DNA of 64,000 nt from Paramacrobiotus metropolitanus (lineage: Eukaryota; Tardigrada; Eutardigrada; Parachela; Macrobiotidae): the NCBI RefSeq assembly GCF_019649055.1, contig NW_026570319.1:1-64000 (forward strand). Direction: 5' to 3'. The notes below the pieces were generated by a model, which saw only the letters and a program-made list of their open reading frames with translations, ran no database searches and was not told where the DNA came from. Each line of letters starts with the position of its first letter. Positions within the stretch are counted from its first letter, which is position 1. This document shows, piece by piece, positions 8,460-19,140 of this stretch. The position numbers and the translations under genes were made by a program.

Positions 8460-9609
8460 GGAGACATTCCTCCAAACCATCGAGCTGGTATATGAAATGA
8501 ACGACATCATGGAGCAAACGAACGAGATCTGCCGTTCGGTGGGCATCGCGCCAGATAATAAGGATGAATTCGACAAAGTTTATTGGCTTCTCATGAACTT
8601 GCGCCAGGTCATCAACGACTCGGGATACGCGAAAGAGTACGAGTATGGCCAATGGGAAGACCTGATCATTACGCAAGAATCGGCGAATCTTCATTACTTC
8701 CCGACGAGAGAATGCGGCCTTGTCAGTTTGATCGACCTGAGTCTCTTGGAAACACCGTTGGACACACCGGATCCAACAGGAATGACACAGTTCCAGTATA
8801 GAGACATCAAGGAAAGACGTCTGCACGTGGCACAATTTGTGTTACGCCATGTAAATCCGGCGTTGAGACTCCTCGCAGGAAGGGCTGCGTTAGGATTGTT
8901 GGTCAAACCAGATTCTCCGCCTGATCACCGCGCCACGATTCAGAAGATTTTTGCAGCAAGGCTCGGCCATTATGAATCGCATCACCAGCTGCGAAAGAGC
9001 GCTCAAAGAGGTATAGAGATACCGCCAGCACTGACCGCGCAAGTTATAAAGCTGGGAATGCCTGTTAAGAACTTTAACTCCTCGGAAACGGCCAAGAGGC
9101 AGCTGAAGGACGTCCAGAGAGCAATGAATTTCGACGAAAGTCTGAGACGTCAAGCGAAAATGCATGCCCACCGATGTGCGGAAAGAATCAGAATCACGAT
9201 GGGTACGAGATTCATCCAGCCATCCGACTTCGTCTATGATTTCATCCAAGAAATCAGTGTAAATAGAAGCAGCTACCGTCCAGAGCTTGCGAGACAGCCG
9301 CAGGAAAATGAAATGAAACGAAGAGGACGAAGAAACCAACAGCTGCATTTGGACTATGTCGAATTGTGCAAAAGGTCACGGGATAATCCATACGATGAAG
9401 GATTAAAAGCGCGAATGGTCGACGCTCGAGATCATCTGATCCGTATTCAGCGCAGACGTGACCGAAATCGGCACAGTGGTGCTAGCAGCCGGAGCGAAGG
9501 AGACGAGCTGCCTGAGAGGGAAAAGGAACCTCGAGATCGAACGTCTGATCAGAATGAAAAACAAAGACGTTTCGATCGGAACCGCGACAATGGTTCCAAT
9601 GATCAGTGA
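8296..9609 (+). CDS. unknown helical C-terminal accessory protein
   Basis: Frame 1 is open from 8296, but the convincing start is ATG 8497 (MNDIMEQ), 37 nt after the stop of the previous ORF, or the frame is reached by slippage near 8450. The product from 8497 is about 370 residues, well folded in appearance and mostly helical: WLLMNLRQVI, LISLIDLSLLETPLDTPD and RLLAGRAALGLLVKP are regular amphipathic helices. A basic Arg-rich tail follows (about the last 100 residues). No zinc knuckle, protease or polymerase motif is seen, and I do not recognise it. It is the last ORF of the element; its stop at 9607-9609 is followed at once by the first TGACCTTT octamer (9610). Confidence 0.55.
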   Translation: MSLKFTETRICDRQDETSSSILSISLQARRWRVMHRQNQIQRRATRKVNQRSPPEETFLQTIELVYEMNDIMEQTNEICRSVGIAPDNKDEFDKVYWLLMNLRQVINDSGYAKEYEYGQWEDLIITQESANLHYFPTRECGLVSLIDLSLLETPLDTPDPTGMTQFQYRDIKERRLHVAQFVLRHVNPALRLLAGRAALGLLVKPDSPPDHRATIQKIFAARLGHYESHHQLRKSAQRGIEIPPALTAQVIKLGMPVKNFNSSETAKRQLKDVQRAMNFDESLRRQAKMHAHRCAERIRITMGTRFIQPSDFVYDFIQEISVNRSSYRPELARQPQENEMKRRGRRNQQLHLDYVELCKRSRDNPYDEGLKARMVDARDHLIRIQRRRDRNRHSGASSRSEGDELPEREKEPRDRTSDQNEKQRRFDRNRDNGSNDQ

Positions 9610-10577
9610 TGACCTTTAGGGCATCGCTGATGTGCTAGTTACGGCCATCAGTCGGCAGCACGAGAATGGTATTGAAGGTACAGTATTAGGGCGAAGGAGA
9701 CGTAACTTTTTGAACTGTCATACCGTTCGTGTTTTGTTGTTTTCAGAATTTTGTTGCAGGGGATCAAGGTGATCTGCAGTATGGGGAGTTACGGAGGTCA
9801 TCCGGCCCTCGAAGCAGGAAGAGTAACGGCGTTAACCGGCCTTCCTCATTACATTTAAACGTCACTTCTAGAGTGTAGTTGCGGCCTACTTAGTCGGCAC
9901 ACTCTTAAGGAATGTCAGAAGCCACAAGGGTGAAAAAGAGAAAGAGTTCAAGAAAATAGGGTAAAACTTTCAGATGTTGAGGTTACGGCGATAACCGGCC
10001 TCAGAAGAAGAGGAGTTACGGCGTTAACCGGCCCTCGAACCTGGTGGAGGAAAAGAAGGAAAGTGCGCGTCAATTAGCACTAAAAGAAAGGAAAGGATGT
10101 GCGACAGAAGAAAATGGTTGAAAAGATGGATGACCTTTATCAGGGAGGCAAGCAGAATTGCTTGAAAGCCAAAATCGGCTAAGTCCTCCATGACCTTTAA
10201 TATGGAACTTATGACAGAAATGGATGACCTTTTGGGTTCGTCACCTCCCAATTGAGTCGCACATCAGACGAGAAAGGATGACCTTTGAGAACTTCACTGC
10301 TCAAGAGAGTCATCAAGAAAAAGAGAATGACCTTACCAGGGAGGAAGCATTAAGCTTGTCTTTCAAGACGTCCCTCCATGTCCAAGAGGAAGAATCTCAT
10401 TTTGACAGAAGTCGTACTTTGATACGCAATTATTCCAAAGATGAAGAAGCAGTATTCAGAAGTCGTACTTGATACGCACCTATTCCTACAAGCGGATCTC
10501 ATTTGTGATTAAAAAGATTGCTCAAAAGAGCGGAATGGATCAAAGCGGATTACGGTTGACAGGACCCAGTGACCTTT
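9610..10577 (+). repeat. six TGACCTTT octamers (motif inverted)
   Basis: Exact TGACCTTT starts at 9610, 10131, 10191, 10225, 10279 and 10570, with no AAAGGTCA in this stretch. A near match TGACCTTA lies at 10328. This is the reverse complement of the octamer spread through the upstream ORFs. The switch happens at the stop codon of the last ORF. Confidence 0.9.
10406..10487 (+). repeat. imperfect 30-bp direct repeat
   Basis: Two copies of AGAAGTCGTACTT(T)GATACGC followed by a TATTCC end, separated by about 20 bases, in the 3' region of the large retroelement. Confidence 0.75.
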
Positions 10578-10616
10578 ACGAGTCGGAGGATCCTAGTCGT
10601 TTTGATAATGAATTCT

Positions 10617-11150
10617 GTTGATATTTTTTACTGTTTTTACTTTTGTTCCGAGATCTCTTTATTCACACATGTAATTGGAATTTGTGATGTTAAAGGAGAT
10701 TAAATCTCGATGTTTTATTAATCGCACAGACGAGCCGTCAAGGATCCCAAGGAATTGACGTGGATTCTGCTTCGACGGAGCTCAGCCTCCCTCCCAGAGG
10801 CATGTGAGCGCAGGCGTACATGCGTACACCCTCGCTTTGGCAGTCTGTTGTGTTTTGCTGCACGCCCGCCTTACGCGAGGCGGAAGATGTTGTTCTGCAC
10901 GCACCCGCACTGTGTGGCGGCTACGTGCACATTTTCCACGCTTGCTGCAGTCAGCAATGCGGAGTTGTCCACGAGGAAATTCTTACGAATTTAGTCTGGT
11001 TATAAATTCCTAGCAGTCACGCCATTTCTCGCTTTCTGTAGCGTAGGCGCTTTTATAGCACTGCCAGGCTTTTTGGTAGGCAGAATTCCGTCAATTCTGA
11101 TCCTACGCGTGAACCTTCATCAGGTCCACGCTCATATAGTGAAATACAGT
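10617..11150 (+). other. possible 3' LTR of the large retroelement (uncertain)
   Basis: A G+C-richer block follows the 3' untranslated region and contains a TATA-like box (TATAAA at 11001) with a TTTTATAG shortly after. This is what an LTR promoter would look like, but the matching 5' LTR lies left of the window, so ends, length and target duplication cannot be shown. Confidence 0.25.
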
Positions 11151-13276
11151 ACGGCAGCAGAAATTCCTGAAGTACAAATTGCACAAATTATTTGAAAACG
11201 TTCCCACTACAATTAAGTTTAAGAAGAATGCTTACTTAAAATGAGTCGTGTGCAAGTCCATCGTACGTAATGGCCTATAGCAACTGCTCAAGATTTCTTT
11301 GCACCGTACGATTTCGATAAAGAGTGAACCAATATTGTAAATCCAAAGTAGCACGCCATATATTAAACATACGAAATGAATGCATATTGCTTTCGAAAAT
11401 CTCTTCGTCTAGTACGTGTCCAATAAAAGTCGAATATGCTCAAAACAAAAAGTTTTGCTGGGAGAAACACTTTTTGCCCATATCAGCAAAAACTATTAAA
11501 TATTAAAGCGGTTGGGAATAGCGATAATATCGTATAACGTGTACTTCAGTATAATTATACCGCAGTACATTCATAGTTGTACAATGATGACCTTTGTACT
11601 GGGTTAACCAACGGCATGTATTCCGGGTTCACATCTTGTGCAGCGTTATGCAATCAGTTGTGCGTTTCGGGCTACGGTGATGCGATAAAATCATAAATCA
11701 ATGGCTCGTCCTTACCATTCGCACGATAATCAAAGTAACTGGCAGGCGGTGGCATAATGCAATTGCTGCTCCGTCAGTACATTGCTGGTACATATTAATT
11801 TTGCAATAATTTAATCATTACTAATCAAAATATTGCGCAAACAGGTGCTTGACAACTGGAACCATTAATGCATTATCGAAATTGGTGACAACTTGGCGTC
11901 GCCCGAACTGTAGAAACTTCGAAAGCTGGCAAAATGGCGTCAAAATCAAGAGCACATGCTCGTGCAGCGTTGAAGTATCGTAACATTATTGGTTACCGTA
12001 GCGGTCATTCCCAGGTAACTATCTCGATATGCCATTTGTTTTAACTGATTCCTTTAAAGACGCAAGTATACCAGCAGTACACGTACGGCTGCAATCATAT
12101 TATGCGCCGCCCGACAAATAGCGGCGAAGCTCAACCACAGGAAAACTGCACCAACTGTAGCATGCATCACATGGTACCTTCATGATGTACAATACGTACA
12201 CCACTGAAATTACTATACTGCTGTGATATTACGTCTATGAACAGCATCAAAATTATTTGAGTACAACAATTTTAAAACGATAGTATTCATTCAGTTCGCA
12301 CATGGTTTTTTTTATTTTTATGGTTAGACGGAACATATATAAACCAACTGCCGGTATCTTGGGAGCAAAGTGCGTGCAAGTATGATGTAACAGAAAGTAG
12401 TCCATGACGGGTCATCAGTCCATGACTGGTCATCACTTTACATATATTGTAACCGCACGACTAGGTAGTCGAAGACGACAGCAGTGGTCAAACTCAAATA
12501 CACGCTGACTTTCCGGATAGCCACTCCAGTGAAGGAACAAAGAATGTAATTTTTACTGGGTGATTTGCCCGAATCACTCGTCATTGTTGCCATTACTGTA
12601 TTACAGTATCGCAAAATCGATTCCTAAATGGAATACTTTCGGCATAGCGCATTTGTCCAATCGTTTTCCAATCGGAAATATTTGTTGTGCACGTGCGAAC
12701 AAAAGCCAGCAATTAAGCTCTAACCAACAATGAAATGCAGGGAAATTTATGTGGTTGATACTAATTTAATTTAATTTAACTCGAGTCAGAGCAGTAGCCC
12801 ATTTCCGGCTCGGATGACAGTCTAGCTTGGGCTTTTAAACCTGGCTGGTAAATGCTGAAAAAGAAGGTCAAACAACATCGATTCAAAGGTTTACCTTAAG
12901 CTTGTCAAGTATGACAATCGGCGTTTCACGAAGTACTAACCGAACAGTTTCCTTGATATGAAAATGAAAATTGAACGGATCCAAACACCAAGGTAGCTAG
13001 TTTGGCCGCGAGTGATACTGGAATCGCTCGCTAACGTACTGGTGTCACCTTCTGAATAATGCTAACAAAGACAAGTCTCACAAGACAAAGACAAGTCTCA
13101 CAAGGCTCTTTATGGGGTATTCCTCTACTACGCACATATGTCCGTGGTGGTAACTGGTCGATGACTTTCACTTAACCAATTATCAAAAAAATTATTCGTT
13201 GCAAAATCATACCGGGCATGGCAAACCTCATCTGTAGACGCGATGAGTACTGTATCACAACGGAGCACAAGATACC
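11151..13276. other. A+T-rich gene-free interval
   Basis: Nothing coding is supported here. One isolated TGACCTTT lies at 11588. At about 13064-13102 a short direct duplication of AAGACAAGTCTCACAAG is present. Confidence 0.6.
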
Positions 13277-13731
13277 GTAATTATCGAATTTGCACCTCCC
13301 CCATAATAAGGCCCCCCTCCGTAATAAGCCCCCCTCCCATAACCCGTTTGAAAAATAGCGCCTCCCCCCGAATTTACCGCCCAGGGGGGCGTAATTAAAT
13401 GTTAAGCGCAACAAAATGATAGATACACCGCCAGTTGCTTCATAATAATTGTTATGATTTAATGAACAAATACTAAACGGTCACAAAAATATTTTGATGC
13501 TATGCTTCAGAATGCTGGTCGCAAGGTTCTGAAATTGCAAACACCGGTATCTACTGCGTTCAGTTTCATGAGAACAGATGAGCAGTTGTTTGAAAAATAA
13601 CGGCCCCCTCCGAAAAATACTGTTTGAAAAATAGTACCACCCCCCGAAATAACGCCCCCTCCCCGAAATAAGCCCCCCTCCTCGAGGGCGTTTGAACTTT
13701 TGCACCCCAGGGGTGCAAATTCGATAATTAC
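13277..13731. mobile_element. TIR element (MITE-like), copy 1
   Basis: The ends are inverted repeats: GTAATTATCGAATTTGCACC at the left and its complement at the right (GGTGCAAATTCGATAATTAC). The interior is rich in C-runs interrupted by AATAA and GAAAAATA near both ends. No transposase ORF is present, so it is non-autonomous. A diverged second copy lies at 18221-18705. Confidence 0.85.
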
Positions 13732-14031
13732 TGTACATACCTCCGAGATGTTTGCGGTACACTGAAAAAAAATTGGCTCTGTTGAAAAATTAGCTAAAGT
13801 ACGGAAACCGCTTGCATGCAATTTGATTGAAGCAATCATAATTAGGAACATGATATTTTAGCAATCTGAAGATGTACCCGTAGTTTTGTTTGATTTTTAA
13901 CTGAATGGATGCATGTAATGAACACCGAAGAAACCGTTAGGAATGATGCGGCAAACATGGATGCACATATACAGGTAATGGAGAGTTATCGTATTCGATA
14001 CTTTGGAATTTTACCAGTAATTATTTAGTGT

Positions 14032-14259
14032 TTAATTGACGTAAAATTTCGACGATGCATTTATATTGTAAGGGCGGGACGCCCCGCCCTCCTGAGTAGC
14101 TATTTGCTGTTTCTGGGGATTTCCACCCCGCACATTGCTGCGCTGTTTTGACGGACCTGCAGCACAGTTGCACTGGCTGCAGGATCCTTCCTCATTAGTC
14201 TGGTGTTGCTGCGCCACGGTGCGCATTAGATTCGGCAATAAAGCCTCATCCGGGTTCAC
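14032..14259 (-). other. unassigned 75-codon ORF next to the RT fragment
   Basis: An ATG-initiated reading with a Cys/Gln/Asn-rich composition (CSQCNCAAGPSKQRS). It lies just downstream of the reverse-transcriptase fragment on the same strand but cannot be joined to it with confidence. No family recognised; it may be chance. Confidence 0.15.
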
Positions 14260-14544
14260 CGCTGTTCGCTGTCGAGGATACGCGTGGCGCCCATACGGCC
14301 CCGCGTTATAATATAAAAGTCCCTCTCCATGCTGACTTTAAACGTAAAAGTTTGCAGAGATAATAGTATGTCCGCCACGATATGCAGAGATATTCTGACC
14401 ACCCCATCAGAATACGAGTCCGCGGCATGGAGCAGTAATCAGCCGCTGTGCAGGAAACATCACCGTCCAACAGCGGAATCCCCCAGAACCTTTAATACGT
14501 ATCAGGTACGAGTACAAACTATGCACCAGAAAACAAAACAGCGT

Positions 14545-14970
14545 TTACAAAAAAAACACTTCCTCTATGCTATCCTGATCGGGGATCGTACCCATTACAC
14601 AAATCGCGTTTCCCCGTTGTATTTGCATAGATATTCGCTGTTTAAAAAACTCTTTCGCCCGCTTTTGGCCAGTTGAAGTCGCTATACCGTTCGTTTCCAA
14701 CCGTTTCTACTAGCTTTTTAGTACCGTCTCCAAAAGGTCCGTAAATTTCGAATGCTGCAGCAACGAAATCGTATCTTGTTTGCATCCAAGCGTGTTTCGC
14801 TAGTTTCTTTCTTTCAGCAAGTTCGGCTGCTGCGCCGGCGTTCACGGAAGTGCGGTCGATGTACGAGGCCGCCAGCGTGTCCACGCAGGTCACAGCGGAA
14901 TAGGGAATGCACTCCAGCGCGATCAAGGTGACCCCATGAGCGGTCTTTCTAAAATGGCCGGCGTCGGAGT
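14545..14970 (-). pseudogene. C-terminal fragment of a reverse-transcriptase element
   Basis: Read on the minus strand it gives HGVTLIALE, then VTCVDTLAASYIDRTS, AGAAAELAERKKLAKH and FEIYGPFGDGTKKLVETVG. After a +1 slip at a TTTTTTAAA run near 14645 it gives FKQRISMQIQRGNAICVMGT. This order resembles the C-terminal region found after the polymerase domain in a group of animal non-LTR-like elements. No polymerase domain remains. A second copy of the very 3' end is at about 40510-40600 on the + strand, so the family is repeated here. The exact element class is not certain. Confidence 0.55.
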
Positions 14971-14989
14971 CAGCAGCGATTGGCGCGTC

Positions 14990-15060
14990 GCTACGGCGGT
15001 GCTGAAGCTGAACCCGATAATCTCAACTGCGCAGATTATCAGCGCCAGCCACCAGATAGG
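14990..15060 (-). other. possible membrane-segment exon remnant
   Basis: A minus-strand frame reads WWLALIICAVEIIGFSFS. The core LALIIC and its DNA are shared with 36960-37000 (minus), where YLALIICIAD is read. This suggests two remnants of one membrane-protein family. Each is short and flanked by stops, so this is weak. Confidence 0.2.
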
Positions 15061-15084
15061 CGTGGATCTGAGCTAAGGAACGAA

Positions 15085-15240
15085 GATCCAAGGAAAATGG
15101 AATTCCACGGTGGAATTCCATTTTCCAAATCCGCGCTCCAGGCGACGTTCTTGGATTTAGGAAAACGGAATTTAGGAAATCCGCGGAATTCCACTTTTCA
15201 AATGGAAATCCAAATTACTGTATTTGGATTTCCAAACGAA
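15085..15240. repeat. cluster of palindromic GGAATTCC / GGAAATCC units
   Basis: Many overlapping short palindromes (GGAATTCC-type and TTGGATTT/AAATCCAA pairs). A similar cluster lies at 17235-17345. The core AAGGAACGAA occurs at about 15076 on + and inverted at about 17348. Confidence 0.6.
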
Positions 15241-15535
15241 CGAAAACTTTCACAATTATCGAAACTCACCCGGCAGTTTCTCACTTTTTTGCCATAAAAC
15301 GCATATCAGTTTCGGCAGTTTTAAATTTTTTTGCCGGCATGGAAACAAAACATTCACTGTTTATATTGCCACGACCCAAATGCCAGCGCTCTAGCATTCA
15401 GTGAGTTAAAGTGCGAATACTGTAGTACTACACTGTCGCCCACCCGGTACTGACTCTGAGGATTACATAGGGCACTAATCACCGGAGCGTAGCGAAGGTC
15501 CTCTATATTCAAGACCAATGCAATGGTTGATTTCT

Positions 15536-15625
15536 GTCCGTTACGAAAATCCGTTACGGAAGTTCGTTACGGAAGTTTGTTACGGAAGTGTGTTACGGAA
15601 GTGCGTTACGGAAGTTGGATATGGA
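15536..15625 (+). repeat. 16-bp minisatellite
   Basis: About six tandem units of GTTACGGAAGTKYGTT type (CGTTACGGAAGTT and variants), degrading at both ends. Confidence 0.85.
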
Positions 15626-17234
15626 AGTGAGACTACGGGATCATGCAGCTGACCGGTGTGATGCAGTCGCAGCCAGTGCTCTACGACATCGTGGTTCGCT
15701 GCCGTTGCCCATGGCGTCTCGGCTACAGAATACACAGCGGCACTGCAACCCTTGAATTGTTTCCGTTACAAAAGACTTTTACGGGATAACGCTATGACCT
15801 CAGGATATTTAACCTAATGCCACTTGTGGTGCCTGTTGCTGTGGGTCTGTACGAAATCTAGAAGCTCACCGCTTTGTCGTCATTTTTGACTGCCGTGACC
15901 CAGCGCAGCTTCACTACATAAATACTCGTAATATTCTTTGCTTCTCGACAATTCACATCGGTCTGATCAACTGTAATAAATAACTCCCGACAAAAATTTC
16001 CTTCTGAAAATTTTACTCCTGTTCCCTACGCTACCGTCGCTGAAATAGTAGGTCATAATGGTCATGATGGCGAAACCCAGGACTGGCATGGGTTTTCGTT
16101 TAGCTTATGGTATTAATAGTAACCTTGGGCCGCGTACTTGTACGCTCATCCTCGTCCGTGCGTCCCCTACCTCGTGCATCTTGTGGAAACCTACTTACTT
16201 AAAAAAAACTACGTAAGAAAATTATTTTCGTCGGCCATGGTTAAGAGGGCGTGGCTAAACTCGATTCCATTGCACAATACATGCAACAGTATGTATCGGG
16301 AACACCGTAATAGTGGCAACAGATACGTGTTGTCAGTAGTCCGATCCTTCTAAAAATTCTTCTGAAAATTACTGCTATTAATAATCGAGAACAACTTAAC
16401 AAAAGTTGTGAAGCTAGTAATTAGTGATAACGCGTTTTGTATTTGCGCCAACACTCATGACGTATGATACTACGTATATCGCGGGGCTTATTCTTATTTT
16501 CCAATACAAACTAGCACAGTACTACATAATTCTTCTCGATAATTTGCACAGTAATTTTTAGAAGGATCTGACTTTGATCACACGTATTGGTCACAAACCT
16601 CTGACATTGTACGGTACACTATTTCGGTATTCCCAGTAAATAGTGCTGTATGTATTAATGCACTGGAATTAAATGTTGCCACGCCCACTTAACCGTCGCC
16701 GATGAAAATACCTTTTATGAGTATACCCAAAAATTATTCTGTCTTCCTGCAAAAAACAAAATTTTTCGGGGCCGGTGACCGGGGCTTGGTAAGTCACGCT
16801 CCGGTCTGCCAATGCACGCTAACGTGCATTTTTCTAGTAAAATAATTTGAAAAACGGATAAAGCTACACGACTTTCGCTATTACTTACATGCGAGATTTC
16901 GAGCCGATAAATTGAATGAAACTTTTCTGTTATAATAGTGTTATTTAACTCACCGTTAACAAGTCCGCACAGTAAATTTGTATTTAAAATTTTTAGTACA
17001 GTAATTAGTCGTTAATATAGATTCACGTTTCAAGAAGCAGAGCCGGTTTAGTGGTCTGGCAAGGATGATGAACGAGGTAGTTAGAATCATGCTTGAAGTT
17101 GAAATTAAAACTATGAATCTACAGCGAACAATTAGATGGCATTAATCGAAGTGGTGTTTAATCGGTAGCCGCGTTACATTGGGCAACTATCTCTAGGAAA
17201 ACAAAGCTAAAAAACTATTTTCCAACGATAATCG
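15626..17234. other. gene-free interval
   Basis: No supported coding region or RNA gene. Short ORFs here lack codon structure and do not join across splice sites. Confidence 0.5.
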
Positions 17235-17345
17235 TAAAATCCTTGGATTTACGGAAATCCAAATGGATTTCCGTAAATCCACGGAATCCATGGAAATCCA
17301 TGGCAATTTCCTTTCCAAATCCTTTCCACGGGCCCGAACCCGTGG
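17235..17345. repeat. second GGATTTCC palindrome cluster
   Basis: Repeated near-palindromes such as TGGATTTCCGTAAATCCA and CCATGGAAATCCATGG, ending in the inverted copy of AAGGAACGAA. It matches in style, not base by base, the cluster at 15085-15240. Confidence 0.6.
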
Positions 17346-17504
17346 AAATTCGTTCCTTAATCTGAGCGTAGGTGCCGTGGAAGGTCCAGTAAAAATTCCG
17401 TCGAATGCTGTTTCGTATTGTTGGTACACATTGAATACCGCGTGGTAATCGGTATTTTTGTCGTTGTCCCTAAAACCAGAGGGACCTAAACCTAAAAACA
17501 TTGC

Positions 17505-17990
17505 ACCGGCGCCACGCTAACATGTCCGTTCCCTTTTATTCTACCATAATGTCCAACGCAACACTATTGTTATATCGAAAATGCTGCATGAATGATGTTG
17601 AATATGACCCGCTTTTTGGGAGGAGAACGCATTGTCTACGTGAATGCATATTTCAGCATTCCCCACCCCGCAAATATGCACTCGCTGAGGGTATATGTAG
17701 GAACTACGAAATGAATGAGTGTATACCTATGCTGAGTGTTTAATATGCTGAATGTTCAGTATTAGCGGAGTCTAAGCGGACGTATTAGCGGAGTGGGGTA
17801 GGAAGAAATAGCATTAATTGCGCTGGAGTGTTTTGTACACATCGATTATTTCTGTATAGCCGCTACTAGATAGTGTTAGGGTATTTAATCATGTTAATTG
17901 TCGGCGCCTGTACCAGCGCTTGCAGCTGCACATAAAATGCGTTGTGACAAAACAAAGTTGTACTGGTTGGCGTTGGGACGTCTGAACGGT
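17505..17990 (+). repeat. dispersed repeat family R1, copy 1
   Basis: Diverged copy of a roughly 500-bp sequence seen again at 61800-62320 in the same orientation. Shared blocks include CCACGCTAACATGTCC, GCATATTTCAGCATTCC, TGTTTTGTACACATCGAT and a GCTTGCAGCTGCA block. A short piece also occurs at 41733-41772. No ORF is conserved. Confidence 0.7.
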
Positions 17991-18220
17991 TTTATCTTCT
18001 TTCCACACCAGTCATGAAAATGGATGGTTTTCTTCATTATTATTCATACAAAATTTGACTTGAAAAATAATTTAAAATTGCTTAACTATGACTTTAACTA
18101 CTGCAATGGCTTTTAATAATTCTTTATGCTTACTTTGCCTGACGGTAGTAAACGGACCCTTCTTCGCCGCTGTATTGCTGGCTACTTAAAATTTGTTCGC
18201 AAACCGACTGGAGTATGCCG

Positions 18221-18705
18221 AAATTATCGAATTTGCACCTCCCCCCATAATAAGGCCCCCCTCCATAATAAGTCCCCCCCCCATAACCCGTTTATGAAAA
18301 ATAGCGTCTCCCCCGAAGTAACCGCCCATGGGGGCGTTATTAAATGTCAAGCGTCACAAAATGATATCATTTTGCATGCATGCGTCATGCATGATAAATA
18401 TACCGCAAACTGCTTCATAATAATTGTGTAATGATTTATTTAATAAACAGTAAAAGGTCATAAAAATAATTTGGTGCCGTGCTTCAAAATGCTGGTCGCA
18501 AGGCTGTGAAAAGGCAAAACCGGTGTCTATTGCGTTTAGTTTGAATAGAAAACGATGCGCTGTTGTGAAAAATAACGGCACCTCCGAAACATATTGTTTG
18601 AAAAATAGCACCACCCCCCGAAATATTGTCCCCTTCCCGAAATTAGCCCTTATCCCCCACGACATCTTCACTTTTGCACCCCACGGGTGCAAATTCGATA
18701 ATTAC
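18221..18705. mobile_element. TIR element (MITE-like), copy 2
   Basis: Same inverted ends (AAATTATCGAATTTGCACC and complement) and same C-rich subterminal pattern as 13277-13731, in the same orientation. It is diverged by substitutions and small indels, so the two copies are old or come from different sources. One AAAGGTCA (about 18454) occurs where copy 1 has ACGGTCAC. Confidence 0.85.
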
Positions 18706-18789
18706 AATATGTACACTCTGTCTTTAAAATACCAACAAGTTGCGAGAAAATTAGGTGAAAATCTGATCGAGTTTTTTTTGTTCAGTTCC

Positions 18790-19140
18790 TCCAGTGAACC
18801 GGTCGATCTCATTTGGAAAGTCAAAAAAATGAGAAGCAACGCGACGTACAAGCAGTTGGAAAAATTACCTATTTTTCGTTTTTGTAACTGGACTGCGTTA
18901 TGCTTTTGTAAAACAAATTCATTTGTTTTTTTATGAAATTTAGACTGGTGATTATAATGGAGAGCACGAAAACACATGTATCAATTGTTCAGTGTTTCAT
19001 AAATCTTGGAGAGTACAATTTTGATAAAGTAGTGTCTAGTTGCAGCCGTGTGGATTCTGAATCGAAATGAATTATGGTGAAAATGAAGGAAAATGTGGAT
19101 GTACACAGTTTAGGTATGTTGAAGAACGGGTAAGCAAACC
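18790..19140 (+). repeat. dispersed repeat family R2, copy 1
   Basis: A diverged sequence also found at 63640-63990 (+) and, in part, at 38865-38985 (minus). Shared blocks are TTTTTATGAAATTT, CTTGGAGAGTA, TAGCCGTGTG/GCAGCCGTGTG and GTGGATGTACACAG. No ORF is conserved. Confidence 0.65.

Larger units (their letters stand above)
52..9378 (+). repeat. 26 dispersed AAAGGTCA octamers, sense strand
   Basis: Exact AAAGGTCA starts at 52, 736, 1211, 1396, 2203, 2826, 3344, 4157, 4533, 4722, 4790, 5330, 5881, 5908, 5947, 6727, 6773, 6866, 6976, 7407, 7559, 7771, 8143, 8433, 8444 and 9371. Only one complement (TGACCTTT, 376) lies in the same span. Chance expectation for a given octamer in 9.4 kb is about 0.15 per strand. 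It is read as KGH, ERS or KV in different frames and also occurs in non-coding gaps. The core AGGTCA is the classic nuclear-receptor half-site in animals, but the strict strand bias argues for an RNA-level role. Confidence 0.9.
9610..10620 (+). other. 3' untranslated region of the large retroelement
   Basis: There is no credible ORF. Besides the TGACCTTT octamers it holds a loosely repeated cassette of the form GTTACGGCGTTAACCGGCC (about 9637, 9790, 9825, 9870, 9981 and 10016; spacing irregular) and a 30-bp direct repeat, CAGAAGTCGTACTTGATACGC, at about 10406 and 10457. It probably ends at an LTR whose partner is outside the window. Confidence 0.6.

Noticed and set aside
10755-11013. ORFs in all three + frames
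   Set aside because: A short G+C-richer block with few stops; no frame stands out and no homology is visible.
15536-15625. Possible CRISPR-like array
   Set aside because: Units are directly tandem without spacers; a eukaryotic minisatellite.
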